Assembly: GCA_030696455.1 (NCBI GenBank)
Contig: JAUYSH010000006.1
Coordinates: 1-54,699, forward strand
DNA length: 54,699 nucleotides
From: Elusimicrobiota bacterium
Lineage (GTDB): Bacteria > Elusimicrobiota > Elusimicrobia > UBA1565 > UBA9628
Direction of reading: 5' to 3'
How positions within the stretch are numbered: position 1 is the first letter of the stretch; each line of letters begins with the position of its first letter. The notes under the pieces were generated by a model, which ran no database searches, was not told where the DNA came from, and saw nothing but the letters and a program-made list of their open reading frames with translations. Position numbers and translations under genes: made by a program. Positions 39,401 through 48,251 of the stretch are shown one piece after another.

Positions 39401-39748
39401 ATGCGCAAGCGTGAAAAGGATCTATGGTTCGGCCGGTTTTCGATCCTCATTATGGGGTCGCTCGCCGCAGCGGTCATGGCTTTCATGGTTCGCCTCGCCT
39501 ATTTGGGCATTCAAGAACACTCGCCTGAGTGGAAGACCCGGTTCCAGGACGAGTTTCCCGGCCTGGAAGCGGCGACCGCGTTGTCGCCGGAGAGCAGACG
39601 GCTCGTCGTCCAGTGGGCGAACGCGGAGAAATGCTCCTGCCGGTGCGGCTTCACGGTCGCCTCATGCCTCAAGCTGGACTCCACATGCCCGAACCGGCCT
39701 TCGAATCTCCAAAGGGTCGCGGAACGGATCAAGGAAGCGCTCAAATGA
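39401..39748 (+). CDS. Membrane-anchored Cys-rich protein, unknown
   Basis: 115 aa. One membrane helix (residues about 12-35) and a periplasmic domain with KCSCRCGFTVASCLKLDSTC, five cysteines closely spaced, followed by NRPSNLQRVAERIKEAL. The CxCxCG...SC...D..C arrangement suggests a metal or redox centre. It comes after the block D leader and before the outer-membrane factor. No family recognised. Confidence 0.65.
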   Translation: MRKREKDLWFGRFSILIMGSLAAAVMAFMVRLAYLGIQEHSPEWKTRFQDEFPGLEAATALSPESRRLVVQWANAEKCSCRCGFTVASCLKLDSTCPNRPSNLQRVAERIKEALK

Positions 39749-39787
39749 TGCCCCACGAGACGCAACGACGCGAGGATCGACACTGAA

Positions 39788-41035
39788 ATGAGATATTCAC
39801 TATTGGCCGCCGCGCTGCTCGTCTGGGCGTCGTCCGACGCGGCGCGGGCCGCCGAGACGGTCTCCACCGGGACGATCACTTTGAACCAGGCCCTGGACGC
39901 GGCCCGCCGCGGCAATCCGGAGATTCAGGTCGCGCTCAAGCGCTGGGACGCGGCGCGCAAGCGGGTCGCCTCCGAAGCGACGCCCGACAAGCCCCGTCTC
40001 GACATCGAGCGGATGTACGCCCCTTCCGGCAAGACGCCCCTGAACGGGGCCGACGAGAAGGCCGTCTCCATAACGCAGGAGTTCCCGTTTCCCACCACGC
40101 TTTACCTGCGGGGAAGCCGCGCCTCGAAGGCGGCCGAGGTTTCGGAGCAAGTCTATCGCGCCAAGGTCCGCGAGGTCCTGGCGAAGACGAGGACCGCCTA
40201 CGCGATGCTGTACCTTTCCCTTAAGAGCCGCAGGCTGCTCGATGAGAACATCGAGCTCATGCGCCGCTTCGCCAAGGTGGCGGAATCTAAATACGCGGCG
40301 GGGACTGTCGGCGGGTCGGATGCCCTGAAGGCCCAGGTGGAGCTGACGAAGATGCTGAACATGGGCGTGGCCGTGGACCAGGAGCGAGAACTCGCGAGCG
40401 CCATGCTCAACGCCTCGATGGGGCGCTCGGCGAGGGAAAACCTCGGGACTCCCCGCGACCTCGAGCCGGGCCGCCTGGAGAAATCCTACGAGAATCTCGA
40501 AGCCGCGGCGTTCGCGCGACGGCCCGAGCTGCGCCAGGCCGTTCTCGCCTCCGAGCTTTCCGGGACCTCCTTGTCCCTGGCGAAGTCGGAATTCCTGCCC
40601 GACATCATGCTGTCGTACCGCAGCCGCAAGGACCCGATGCGCGGACGAACCAGCGACGCCGTTCTGGGGCTGTCCTTGCCTCTGTGGTTCTGGAAGCCGG
40701 CGGCCATGGTCGCCGAAGCCTCGGCGGAGAAGGAGATGGCCGCGGCCGAGCTCGAAGCGGCCAAGCTCATGACCGCCGCCGACCTGAGGTCGGCCTTCGT
40801 GCGGGTGCAGACCGCGCAGAGGCTGGCCGAGAGCTACAAGACGAGCCTCCTGCCCCAGGCCGAGTCGGCGCTGACGGTGGCCGAGTCCAGCTACCAAGCC
40901 GGGCGCTCCAGCTTCCTGGACCTGCTCGACGCCCAGCGTTCCCTGTTGAATTTCAAGCTCGAGTACTATCAATACCTGGCGGACTACGAGCAGCGCACCG
41001 CGGAGCTCGAGCGCGTGATCGGAGAGGAGTTATGA
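39788..41035 (+). CDS. TolC-family outer-membrane factor (CusC/CzcC-like)
   Basis: 415 aa with a signal peptide cut near ARAAE. Two outer-membrane efflux repeats: LNQALDAARRGNPEIQVALKRWDAA and AAFARRPELRQAVLASELSG, with the C-terminal YQAGRSSFLDLLDAQRSLLNF hairpin typical of CzcC. It forms the outer-membrane exit of the CusBA pump encoded next. Overlaps the cusB start by 4 nt. Confidence 0.92.
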   Translation: MRYSLLAAALLVWASSDAARAAETVSTGTITLNQALDAARRGNPEIQVALKRWDAARKRVASEATPDKPRLDIERMYAPSGKTPLNGADEKAVSITQEFPFPTTLYLRGSRASKAAEVSEQVYRAKVREVLAKTRTAYAMLYLSLKSRRLLDENIELMRRFAKVAESKYAAGTVGGSDALKAQVELTKMLNMGVAVDQERELASAMLNASMGRSARENLGTPRDLEPGRLEKSYENLEAAAFARRPELRQAVLASELSGTSLSLAKSEFLPDIMLSYRSRKDPMRGRTSDAVLGLSLPLWFWKPAAMVAEASAEKEMAAAELEAAKLMTAADLRSAFVRVQTAQRLAESYKTSLLPQAESALTVAESSYQAGRSSFLDLLDAQRSLLNFKLEYYQYLADYEQRTAELERVIGEEL

Positions 41036-42351
41036 AATATATGAACAAGAAAATCGCCTTGATCGCGGGCCTCGTCGTCCTGGGAGGAGCCTTCACCGCG
41101 TATTTGATCCATACGCGCGGCCCGGAGTCGCACGCAGCGCACCAAATTGCGGGCTTCCAATGCCCTATGCACCCCGCCATCACGTCGGATAAGCCGGGAG
41201 ACTGCCCCATCTGCGGCATGAAGCTCGTCCCCATCGAGCCCGCGGAGGCGCCGTCGGGCGCCGCCATGCCGACGGGCAAGCAGATGTGCGTCCTGCACAA
41301 GTGCACGATGGCCAACTGCAAGATGGAACTGCCCCTGAAGCCTGGCGAAACGGTGACGTGCCCCGTCTGCGGCACCCACACCGCGCCTCCTTCGCCCGAG
41401 ACCGGCAAGATCCTCTACTATCGCAATCCCATGAATCCCGCGGTGACCTCGCCCGTGCCCATGAAGGACTCGATGGGCATGGACTACGTTCCGGTCTATG
41501 CGGAAGACGTCTCCGAGACCTCCGTCTCGGGGCAGGCAACCACGGTCCTCTCCGCGCAGAAGAGGCAGCTCATCGGCATGAAATCCGAGGCGATCTCGCG
41601 GCGGCAGATCAAGTTCACCGTGCGGGCCTCCGGCAGCGTGGCCTACGACCCGGAGCTCTACAACGCCATCGCCGAGCACCACTCCGCCATGGTCGCGCGC
41701 GAGAAGGTCAAGGACAGCCCCTGGCCCGACGTCCATGAGCGCGCCGAGGCCTTGGTGCGCGCATCGGCCCTGCGCCTGCGTCAGCTCGGGCTCTCCGAAG
41801 CCCAGATCGGGGCGTACACCGGCATGGAGGCCGCGCCGACGAACCTCCTCCTCGGAGGCTCGGACGGCTCCGTCTGGGTCTACGCCCAGATCTATGAGTA
41901 TGAGATCTCGCAGGTCCGTCCCGGGCAGCAGGCCGAGATCACGGCGCCCGCCTATCCCGGGCGAATCTTCCACGGCACGGTCAAGGCGGTCGATCCGAAC
42001 CTCTCGGCCGAGACCCGGTCGCTGCGAGTGCGCATCGAGGTCCCCAACCCGGACGGCCTGCTCAAGCTCGAGATGTACGTCAATGCGGCCATCAAGGCGG
42101 ACCTGGGCGTGGCGCTCGCTTTGCCCGAAGGCGCGCTCCTGGACAGCGGCGCGCGCAAGCTCGTCTTCGTCGACCTGGGAGAAGGCCGCATCGAGCCCCG
42201 GGAGGTCCGCGTCGGCCGCGAGGCCGACGGCTACTACGAGCTCCTGTCGGGCGTGAAGGCAGGAGAGAAGGTGGTGACGACCGCCAATTTCCTCATCGAC
42301 TCGGAGTCGAAGCTGAAGTCGCTCGTCGCGCCCTCGAAGAAAAAACCCTGA
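41032..42351 (+). CDS. cusB: RND periplasmic adaptor, CusB type, with metal-binding N-terminus
   Basis: 439 aa from ATG 41032 (GGAG upstream). Membrane anchor, then three consecutive metal-binding segments: FQCPMHPAITSDKPGDCPICGMKLVP (C44, C58, C61), a cluster C86/C91/C96/C110/C113, and YYRNPMNPAVTSPVPMKDSMGMDYVPVY (residues 129-156), the Met-rich module of CusB adaptors. The barrel and lipoyl-like domains follow (SGSVAYDPELY, VRPGQQAEITAPAYPGRIFHGTV). It bridges CusA and the outer-membrane factor and hands over Cu(I)/Ag(I). Confidence 0.92.
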   Translation: MKYMNKKIALIAGLVVLGGAFTAYLIHTRGPESHAAHQIAGFQCPMHPAITSDKPGDCPICGMKLVPIEPAEAPSGAAMPTGKQMCVLHKCTMANCKMELPLKPGETVTCPVCGTHTAPPSPETGKILYYRNPMNPAVTSPVPMKDSMGMDYVPVYAEDVSETSVSGQATTVLSAQKRQLIGMKSEAISRRQIKFTVRASGSVAYDPELYNAIAEHHSAMVAREKVKDSPWPDVHERAEALVRASALRLRQLGLSEAQIGAYTGMEAAPTNLLLGGSDGSVWVYAQIYEYEISQVRPGQQAEITAPAYPGRIFHGTVKAVDPNLSAETRSLRVRIEVPNPDGLLKLEMYVNAAIKADLGVALALPEGALLDSGARKLVFVDLGEGRIEPREVRVGREADGYYELLSGVKAGEKVVTTANFLIDSESKLKSLVAPSKKKP

Positions 42352-42358
42352 GGCTCCT

Positions 42359-45300
42359 ATGATCAAGAAAATAATCGCCTGGTCGGCCCACAACAAGATC
42401 CTGGTCATGGCTCTGACCGCCGTCTCCATGGCGGTGGGCTGGTACTGCATGATGAATATCCGGCTCGACGCGATCCCGGACCTTTCGGATACGCAGGTCA
42501 TCGTCTACTCGCGCTGGGACCGCTCGCCGGACATCATTGAGGACCAGGTCACCTACCCGATCGTCACGGCGTTGCTGGGCGCGCCGAACGTCAAGGCCGT
42601 GCGCGGCTTCTCCGACTTCGGCTACTCCTACGTCTACGTCATCTTCCAGGACGGCACCGACGTCTACTGGGCGCGCTCGCGGGTGCTCGAGTACCTGAGC
42701 AAGATCCTGCCGCAGCTGCCGGAGGGCGTGCGCACCGAACTGGGGCCCGATGCCACGGGCGTGGGCTGGGGCTATCAGTACGCCCTCGTCGACAAGACGG
42801 GCCGCCAAAGCCTCGCCGACCTGAGGTCCTTCCAGGACTGGAACCTGCGTTATCACCTGCAGGCGGTCCCGGGCGTGGCCGAGGTCGCTTCCATCGGCGG
42901 CTTCCAGAAGCAGTACCAGGTCCAGGTGGACCCCAACGCGCTGGCCGCCTACCGCATCCCGCTCATGAAGGTCGTCGACGCCATCCGCGACGGCAACAAC
43001 GACGTGGGCGGACGCCTCGTCGAGTTCGGCGGCGCCGAGTACATGATCCGCGGGCGCGGTTACGCCAAGTCGGTGGAGGACCTCGAGCAGATCGTCGTCG
43101 GCCGCGACAAGAAGGGGACCCCCATTCTCGTCAAGAGCGTCGCCAAGGTGGCCTTGGGACCGGATATCCGGCGCGGCGTCGCCGACCTCGACGGCGAGGG
43201 GGACACGGTCGGCGGGATCGTCGTCATCCGCCACGGCGAGAACACGCTAAGCGTCATCAAGCGGGTCAAGGCGCGTCTCGAGGAGATCAAGCCTTCCTTG
43301 CCCGAGGGCGTGGAGCTCATCGAGACCTACGACCGCTCCGAGCTCATCACCGGTGCCATCCAGACTCTGAAACACGAGCTCTTCACGCAGATGCTGCTGG
43401 TCAGCCTCGTCCTGCTCGTCTTTCTCTGGCACATCCCCTCGGCGATCGTGCCGATCGTGACGATCCCGATCTCGACGTTGCTGGCCTTCATCCCTTTGTA
43501 CTTCATGGGCATCAGCGCCAACATCATGTCGATCGCCGGGATCATGCTGTCGATCGGCGTGCTCGTCGACGGCTCGATGGTGGAGGTCGAGAACGCGTAC
43601 AAGAAGCTGCAGCAATGGGACGCGGGCGGGCGCAAGGGCGACTATCACCTCGTGCGTCTGCAGGCCATGCAGGAAGTCGGGCCTTCGGTCTTTTATTCCC
43701 TTCTTGTCGTAGCCGTCGCCTTCTTCCCGATCCTGGCGCTGACCGACCAGGAGGGGAGGCTCTTCAAGCCCCTCGCCTACACGAAAAACATAACAATGTT
43801 CCTCGCGGCTTTCCTCGCCGTGACGTTGGATCCGGCAGTGCGCATGATGTTCTCGCGTATGGACTTCTTCGTGTTCAAGCCCAAATGGCTGGCCTGGACC
43901 GTCAACCAGGTCGTCGTCGGCCGCTATTACGCCGAGGAACAGCATCCGATCAGCAAGAGCCTCTTCCGCGTCTACGACCCCGTCTGCCGCTGGGTGCTGG
44001 AGCGGCCGTGGAAGGTGATCGGCGCCGCCGCGCTCGTCACTTTGGCGACCGTCCCGATCTACCTCAAGCTGGGCTCGGAGTTCATGCCTCCGCTCAACGA
44101 GGGCACGATCCTGTACATGCCGACGACTTTGCCGGGCATCTCCGTCACCCAGGCCGCGGAGCTGCTCCAGAAGCAGGATGAGATCCTCAAGAGCTTCCCC
44201 GAGGTGGAGCGCGTCTTCGGCAAAGCGGGGCGCGCGGAGACCTCGACCGACTCGGCCCCGTTCTCGATGATGGAGACCACGGTGGTCCTCAAGCCCATGG
44301 AGGAGTGGCGCAAAAAGGAGCGCTGGTATTCGGGCCTGCCCGAGCTTCTGCAGCGCCCCCTGCGGCGCGTCTGGTGGGACCGAATCACCTGGGAGGAGCT
44401 TGTGGCGGAGATGGATTCCCGCATGAAGTTCCCGGGAGTGACCAACGCCTGGACCATGCCCATCAAGGCGCGCATCGACATGCTCACCACCGGGGTACGC
44501 ACGCCGATCGGCATCAAGGTCCAGGGCGCGGACTTGGCGAAGATCGAGGCCCTCGGCATGAAAGTCGAGGCCGCGCTGCGCGACGTGCGCGGGACGCGGT
44601 CGGTGTACGCCGAGCGCGCGGCCGGAGGCTACTTCGTCGACTTCAAGCTCAAGCGCGATCAGTTGGCGCGCTACGGTCTGTCCGTCAAAGAAGTGGAGAT
44701 GGTGATCATGTCGGCCATCGGCGGCGAACCGGTGACGGTGACGGTCGAGGGCCGCGAGCGCTACAGCGTCAACGTCCGTTATCCAAGGGAACTGCGAGAC
44801 AACCTCCCGAAGCTGCGGCGCGTGCTCGTCTCCACGATGGATGGCGCCCAGATTCCCCTGGCGCAGCTGGCCGACATCGAGATGACCATGGGCCCGGCGA
44901 TGATCCGCAACGAAAACGGACTGCTCACCGGCTACGTCTACGTGGACGTCGCCGGACGCGACATCGGAGGCTACGTCGACGAGGCCAAGAAGAAGGTCGC
45001 GGCTGAGGTGGCCATGCCCGCCGGCTACGTCCTGCAGTGGAGCGGCCAGTACGAGAACCTGGCCCGCGTGCGCGAGCGAATGGCGGTGCTGCTTCCATTG
45101 ACCTTGGTCGTCATCGTCCTCCTCATGTACATGAACACCAAGTCCTGGGTGAAGACCGGGATCGTGATGCTCGCCGTGCCCTTCTCCCTGATCGGGGCCT
45201 TCTGGGGCTTCTACCTCCTCGGCTACAACCTCTCGGTAGCGGCCTGGGTGGGGATGATCGCGCTGATGGGCCTGGACGCGGAGACGGGGACGTTCATGCT

Positions 45301-45646
45301 CCTCTATCTCGACCTGGCCTACGCCGACGCGGTGCGCGAGGGCCGCATGCGCACGTTCTCGGACCTCAAGGAGGCGGTGGTCCACGGCGCGGTCAAGCGC
45401 ATACGCCCGAAGCTGATGACGGTATTCACCGACTTCATGGGCCTGATGCCGGTGATGTGGGCGATCGGCACCGGAGCCGACGTCATGAAGCGCATCTCGG
45501 CGCCCATCATCTTCGGGTTGTTCACGAGCTTCACGATGGAACTGGTCGTCTACCCCGCTATCTTCCTGCTCTGGAAGTGGCACGGTGACATGAAGAAGGG
45601 GACGGTCGTGCCCGACGCCGCCAGTTTACAGGTGATGGAGGATTAA
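42359..45646 (+). CDS. cusA: Heavy-metal RND efflux pump, CusA type
   Basis: 1095 aa, ATG 42359. TM4 motif SIGVLVDGSMVEVEN (D404) is near the AIG-x3-DAA-x3-EN type of Cu/Ag pumps and differs from the DFG type of the pump at 16624. The periplasmic cleft keeps ARIDMLTTGVRTPIGIKV with M708 at the place of the copper-binding Met623 of E. coli CusA, and MMETTVVLKP nearby. It exports Cu(I)/Ag(I) from the periplasm. An insertion near residues 650-685 and extra helical sequence near 500 make it slightly longer than E. coli CusA. Confidence 0.94.
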   Translation: MIKKIIAWSAHNKILVMALTAVSMAVGWYCMMNIRLDAIPDLSDTQVIVYSRWDRSPDIIEDQVTYPIVTALLGAPNVKAVRGFSDFGYSYVYVIFQDGTDVYWARSRVLEYLSKILPQLPEGVRTELGPDATGVGWGYQYALVDKTGRQSLADLRSFQDWNLRYHLQAVPGVAEVASIGGFQKQYQVQVDPNALAAYRIPLMKVVDAIRDGNNDVGGRLVEFGGAEYMIRGRGYAKSVEDLEQIVVGRDKKGTPILVKSVAKVALGPDIRRGVADLDGEGDTVGGIVVIRHGENTLSVIKRVKARLEEIKPSLPEGVELIETYDRSELITGAIQTLKHELFTQMLLVSLVLLVFLWHIPSAIVPIVTIPISTLLAFIPLYFMGISANIMSIAGIMLSIGVLVDGSMVEVENAYKKLQQWDAGGRKGDYHLVRLQAMQEVGPSVFYSLLVVAVAFFPILALTDQEGRLFKPLAYTKNITMFLAAFLAVTLDPAVRMMFSRMDFFVFKPKWLAWTVNQVVVGRYYAEEQHPISKSLFRVYDPVCRWVLERPWKVIGAAALVTLATVPIYLKLGSEFMPPLNEGTILYMPTTLPGISVTQAAELLQKQDEILKSFPEVERVFGKAGRAETSTDSAPFSMMETTVVLKPMEEWRKKERWYSGLPELLQRPLRRVWWDRITWEELVAEMDSRMKFPGVTNAWTMPIKARIDMLTTGVRTPIGIKVQGADLAKIEALGMKVEAALRDVRGTRSVYAERAAGGYFVDFKLKRDQLARYGLSVKEVEMVIMSAIGGEPVTVTVEGRERYSVNVRYPRELRDNLPKLRRVLVSTMDGAQIPLAQLADIEMTMGPAMIRNENGLLTGYVYVDVAGRDIGGYVDEAKKKVAAEVAMPAGYVLQWSGQYENLARVRERMAVLLPLTLVVIVLLMYMNTKSWVKTGIVMLAVPFSLIGAFWGFYLLGYNLSVAAWVGMIALMGLDAETGTFMLLYLDLAYADAVREGRMRTFSDLKEAVVHGAVKRIRPKLMTVFTDFMGLMPVMWAIGTGADVMKRISAPIIFGLFTSFTMELVVYPAIFLLWKWHGDMKKGTVVPDAASLQVMED

Positions 45647-45677
45647 GAAACGCCGTACATCGACAAGGAGGAAGCAA

Positions 45678-46022
45678 ATGAAAACATTGACTATCGCCGC
45701 GCTCATCGCACTCGCCTCATCGGCCGCGCCCGCGCGGGCGCAGCACGACCACGGCGGCCACAGCATGCCGATGGAGACTCCGCGGAGCCCGGAAGCGGCG
45801 GCCAAAGAGGCGCGGGAGGAGAGGGCTCGTCAAATATTTAAGCTCCAGGACAAGATCGACGCTCTCGACACCGAGATGGAGCGGACGGATCTCAAACCAT
45901 CCAAGCGCAAGAAGCTCGAAAAGAAACTCCAGAAGCTCTTAGACAAGAAGAACAAGCTGATCGACGACGGTCAGCCCACGGGCGACGAGGGACAGAGCGG
46001 TCATGGGCAGCACCAGCATTAA
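45678..46022 (+). CDS. Small periplasmic His/Met protein with coiled coil
   Basis: 114 aa, ATG 45678 with AAGGAGG upstream. Signal peptide, then QHDHGGHSMPMET, a charged coiled-coil region (ARQIFKLQDKIDALDTEM..KKLEKKLQKLLDKK) and a GQSGHGQHQH tail. His and Met at both ends suggest Cu binding in the periplasm. First of a run of small metal-binding proteins behind CusA. Confidence 0.75.
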   Translation: MKTLTIAALIALASSAAPARAQHDHGGHSMPMETPRSPEAAAKEAREERARQIFKLQDKIDALDTEMERTDLKPSKRKKLEKKLQKLLDKKNKLIDDGQPTGDEGQSGHGQHQH

Positions 46023-46045
46023 AAGCACGGGAGAGGAGTGAACAT

Positions 46046-46237
46046 ATGCTCACGGGTATCGGGATCGCTTTGATGGTCGCCATGATGGGCGGCATGATGT
46101 TGATCGGGCACAAGAAGGTGGGCGGGGGCCACGAGAAGCACGCGAAGTCCGAGGCGTCCGCGTCGCGCGGTCCCGTCGAGGTCTCCTCGGCGCCGGTCCA
46201 AGGGGCGGAGGCCGGTTCCGACTCCCATCAACACTGA
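46046..46237 (+). CDS. Single-helix membrane peptide with His tail
   Basis: 63 aa, ATG 46046 after GGAGAGGAG. One Met-rich membrane helix (IGIALMVAMMGGMMLIGHK) and a periplasmic or cytoplasmic tail ending DSHQH. Small CusA-associated membrane peptide; function unknown. Confidence 0.65.
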   Translation: MLTGIGIALMVAMMGGMMLIGHKKVGGGHEKHAKSEASASRGPVEVSSAPVQGAEAGSDSHQH

Positions 46238-46276
46238 AAATGGAGGCTGGGCGTATTCTTCAACCGGAAGAAAGCG

Positions 46277-46555
46277 ATGAAGTGGAGACTGTTCGCGGCG
46301 TCGCTCCTGTTTTCAATCCTGGTGGTTGCAGGAATTGACAGGGCGTGGACCCAGGATGAAGGGCGCGGCGGGACGGCGATGCCCGCGCTCGTGAATGCCG
46401 GGGAGCCGGCTGTGCCCGATGTGCCTCGCGATATCACAGAGGACCGGCGCGTTAGGAGGCAGGGGTTCGTCATCGTCTTGGCCGTCATGGGGTTCGTCTT
46501 ATGCGTCGGAGCCAACGCCTTGGCGTGCGGCGGCTCGGGTCAAGGGAGACGTTGA
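46277..46555 (+). CDS. Small membrane protein, unknown
   Basis: 92 aa with an N-terminal signal or anchor (FAASLLFSILVVAGIDRAW) and a second helix (FVIVLAVMGFVLCVGANALACG). In the run of small genes behind cusA. No family recognised. Confidence 0.55.
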   Translation: MKWRLFAASLLFSILVVAGIDRAWTQDEGRGGTAMPALVNAGEPAVPDVPRDITEDRRVRRQGFVIVLAVMGFVLCVGANALACGGSGQGRR

Positions 46556-46586
46556 TAGAGTGGAAGAGTGCCATAGGAGAATTTCA

Positions 46587-47027
46587 ATGAATAGAAAAGT
46601 GTTGTTCGTCGGCGCGTTGATGCTCGCCATAGGCGGGGGCGTTCTCGCCCTTGCGGGTGAGAGCTCGAAGGAGACCGGGAAACATGCCGGAGCATGCCCG
46701 ATGCGCGTTTCCGGAGCCAAGGTGAACGTGGTCAACATCGACTCGGGCGTGGTCATTCACGTGACCGCGGGCGACGCCGCGACGGTCGCGAGGATCCAGG
46801 CCGCGGCCGCGGGAACGGGCGCGGGGGCATCGGCTCACTCCGGCTGCAAGCACTGCGGCGGCGCCGCCGCGAGCCCGCCTCCGGCGGAGTCCTCTTGCGC
46901 GCACGGAGACTCCTGCGGCGACGCGAAGGCGGACGTGTACGCCTGCTCCATGGGCGATTATTCCGGTCCTCTGACGAAGGACGGACGCTGCCCAAAGTGC
47001 GGGATGGCTCTGTCGCGCAAGAAATAA
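46587..47027 (+). CDS. Periplasmic protein with CSMGDYSGP metal-binding tail
   Basis: 146 aa from ATG 46587 (AGGAG upstream). Signal peptide; a small domain CPMRVSGAKVNVVNIDSGVVIHVTAGDA; a Cys/His cluster (HSGCKHCGG, SSCAHGDSCGD); and a C-terminal module YACSMGDYSGPLTKDGRCPKCGM. The last resembles the heavy-metal-binding YxCPMHP..PG.CP.CGM module, but with SMGDYSGP in place of PMHP. Probably binds Cu. The same tail is in the next gene. Confidence 0.75.
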   Translation: MNRKVLFVGALMLAIGGGVLALAGESSKETGKHAGACPMRVSGAKVNVVNIDSGVVIHVTAGDAATVARIQAAAAGTGAGASAHSGCKHCGGAAASPPPAESSCAHGDSCGDAKADVYACSMGDYSGPLTKDGRCPKCGMALSRKK

Positions 47028-47070
47028 ACGGCATCGGCATGAGAACGAAGATTACCGCATGGAGGCACGA

Positions 47071-47604
47071 ATGAAACAACGGCATATAACGGTCGTCGTC
47101 GCGCTCGTTCTGGCGGCAGGCTGGGTCGCGGGGGCTCCGGCATCCGCGGGCGAACTCACGCAGAAGGAGATGAAGGCGTTTCGGCAAGCGGTGAAGGCTT
47201 ATGTCCAGGAGCAGCGCGACGAGGAAGACGAAGCCTTCGTGCTCCGCGACGAGAAGCTGGACAAGGAGTGGCGCCTCAAACTCATCCGCCTGCACGACGA
47301 GGTGAGCCAGGTGTCCGAAAGGGCGTACTCGGTCTGCGCCGACTTCAAGGAGGTCGACGGCAGGACCAAGCTCGACGTCGACTTCCTCGTTAATCGCCTC
47401 GGCTCGGGCTGGGTCGTCCGACAGACCGTCCTCCACGCGGTCGGCGGAAAACCGCGCGTCGCCCAGCAGACGGCCGCCGCGCCCCTGAAGAAACCGGAGG
47501 CGGCCGGAGCCGTCTACGTCTGCTCGATGGGGGATTACTCCGGTCCTCGGACGCCGGACGGGCGCTGCCCGAAATGCGGCATGAACTTGATCGAGAAGAA
47601 ATGA
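47071..47604 (+). CDS. Periplasmic protein with CSMGDYSGP metal-binding tail, paralogous end
   Basis: 177 aa from ATG 47071 (GGAGG 5 nt upstream). Signal peptide, a central alpha/beta domain (QKEMKAFRQAVKAYVQEQRD ... VSERAYSVCADFKEVDGR) and the same C-terminal module YVCSMGDYSGPRTPDGRCPKCGM as the preceding gene, although the central domains differ. The shared tail was therefore moved or copied as a unit. Confidence 0.75.
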   Translation: MKQRHITVVVALVLAAGWVAGAPASAGELTQKEMKAFRQAVKAYVQEQRDEEDEAFVLRDEKLDKEWRLKLIRLHDEVSQVSERAYSVCADFKEVDGRTKLDVDFLVNRLGSGWVVRQTVLHAVGGKPRVAQQTAAAPLKKPEAAGAVYVCSMGDYSGPRTPDGRCPKCGMNLIEKK

Positions 47605-47649
47605 CGGGATGAGGATGACGGTAAAGACGCACCGAATGGAGGAATCAAA

Positions 47650-48003
47650 ATGAAGACAGTGATAGCTGGACTGGTCCTGGCCGCCTTGGCGGCTACGCAC
47701 GGCTTCGCCGCGACCGCGGCGGGCAAAGGCGCGAAAGAAGTCCTCAAAGCGGGCACCTATACGGCGACGGTTGCGGCTCTCCCTTGCGGGGCGTGCCCGC
47801 CCGAGGTCGAGAAGGCGCTCAAGACGTTCCCGGGAATCGAAGGCGTCTCCGTCTCCCAGGAGCAGTCGACGGTGAGCTTCAAGATCAAGAAGGGCTCCTC
47901 GGTGAAGGTAGCGAAGCTCCAGGCGGCTCTGAAGGCCGCTTCGGACAAGATGGGGATGGGCGCCGATTACAGCCTGCGGGACCTCAAGCGCGCCGGGCCG
48001 TAG
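47650..48003 (+). CDS. Periplasmic heavy-metal-associated (HMA) protein
   Basis: 117 aa, ATG 47650 after GGAGGAA. Signal peptide, then an HMA fold: TYTATVAALPCGACPPEVEKAL with the metal pair C46/C49, followed by GIEGVSVSQEQSTVSFKI. It resembles MerP/CopZ in pattern but has PCGACP instead of GMxCxxC. A soluble metal carrier in the periplasm. Confidence 0.82.
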   Translation: MKTVIAGLVLAALAATHGFAATAAGKGAKEVLKAGTYTATVAALPCGACPPEVEKALKTFPGIEGVSVSQEQSTVSFKIKKGSSVKVAKLQAALKAASDKMGMGADYSLRDLKRAGP

Positions 48004-48019
48004 GCCAGGCGGCTGCGAT

Positions 48020-48241
48020 ATGACTCGCGTGGTCGTCGAACTGAAGGACTCGCCGGGTTGCGAACCGATGACGAGGCTTCTGACGGCGTTGGCCTGCCTC
48101 GGCCCGGACGACGAGATCGAGTTGATCTCGCTGCACGATCCGCAGGCGTTTCACGCCGTACTCGAAGAGCAAGGCTGCGCATGCGAGCGGTTGCGCGGCG
48201 AGGAAGGCCGGTACAGTCTGCTCATCCGTCGGCGGCCCTGA
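48020..48241 (+). CDS. Small protein, possible TusA-like fold
   Basis: 73 aa without a signal peptide. VVVELKDSPGCEPMTRLLTALACLGPDDEIELIS has the strand-helix-strand order of TusA/SirA-type proteins with a Cys in a similar place; two more cysteines are in EEQGCACERL. It stands between the HMA protein and a thioredoxin-like gene. A weak assignment. Confidence 0.5.
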   Translation: MTRVVVELKDSPGCEPMTRLLTALACLGPDDEIELISLHDPQAFHAVLEEQGCACERLRGEEGRYSLLIRRRP

Positions 48242-48251
48242 AGGGGGGCGT

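Noticed and set aside
43247-45583. Very long open frame on the minus strand across cusA
   Set aside because: It mirrors codon bias of the GC-rich sense gene; the protein is His/Arg/Asp-rich low complexity with no domain, whereas the sense strand encodes a full CusA.
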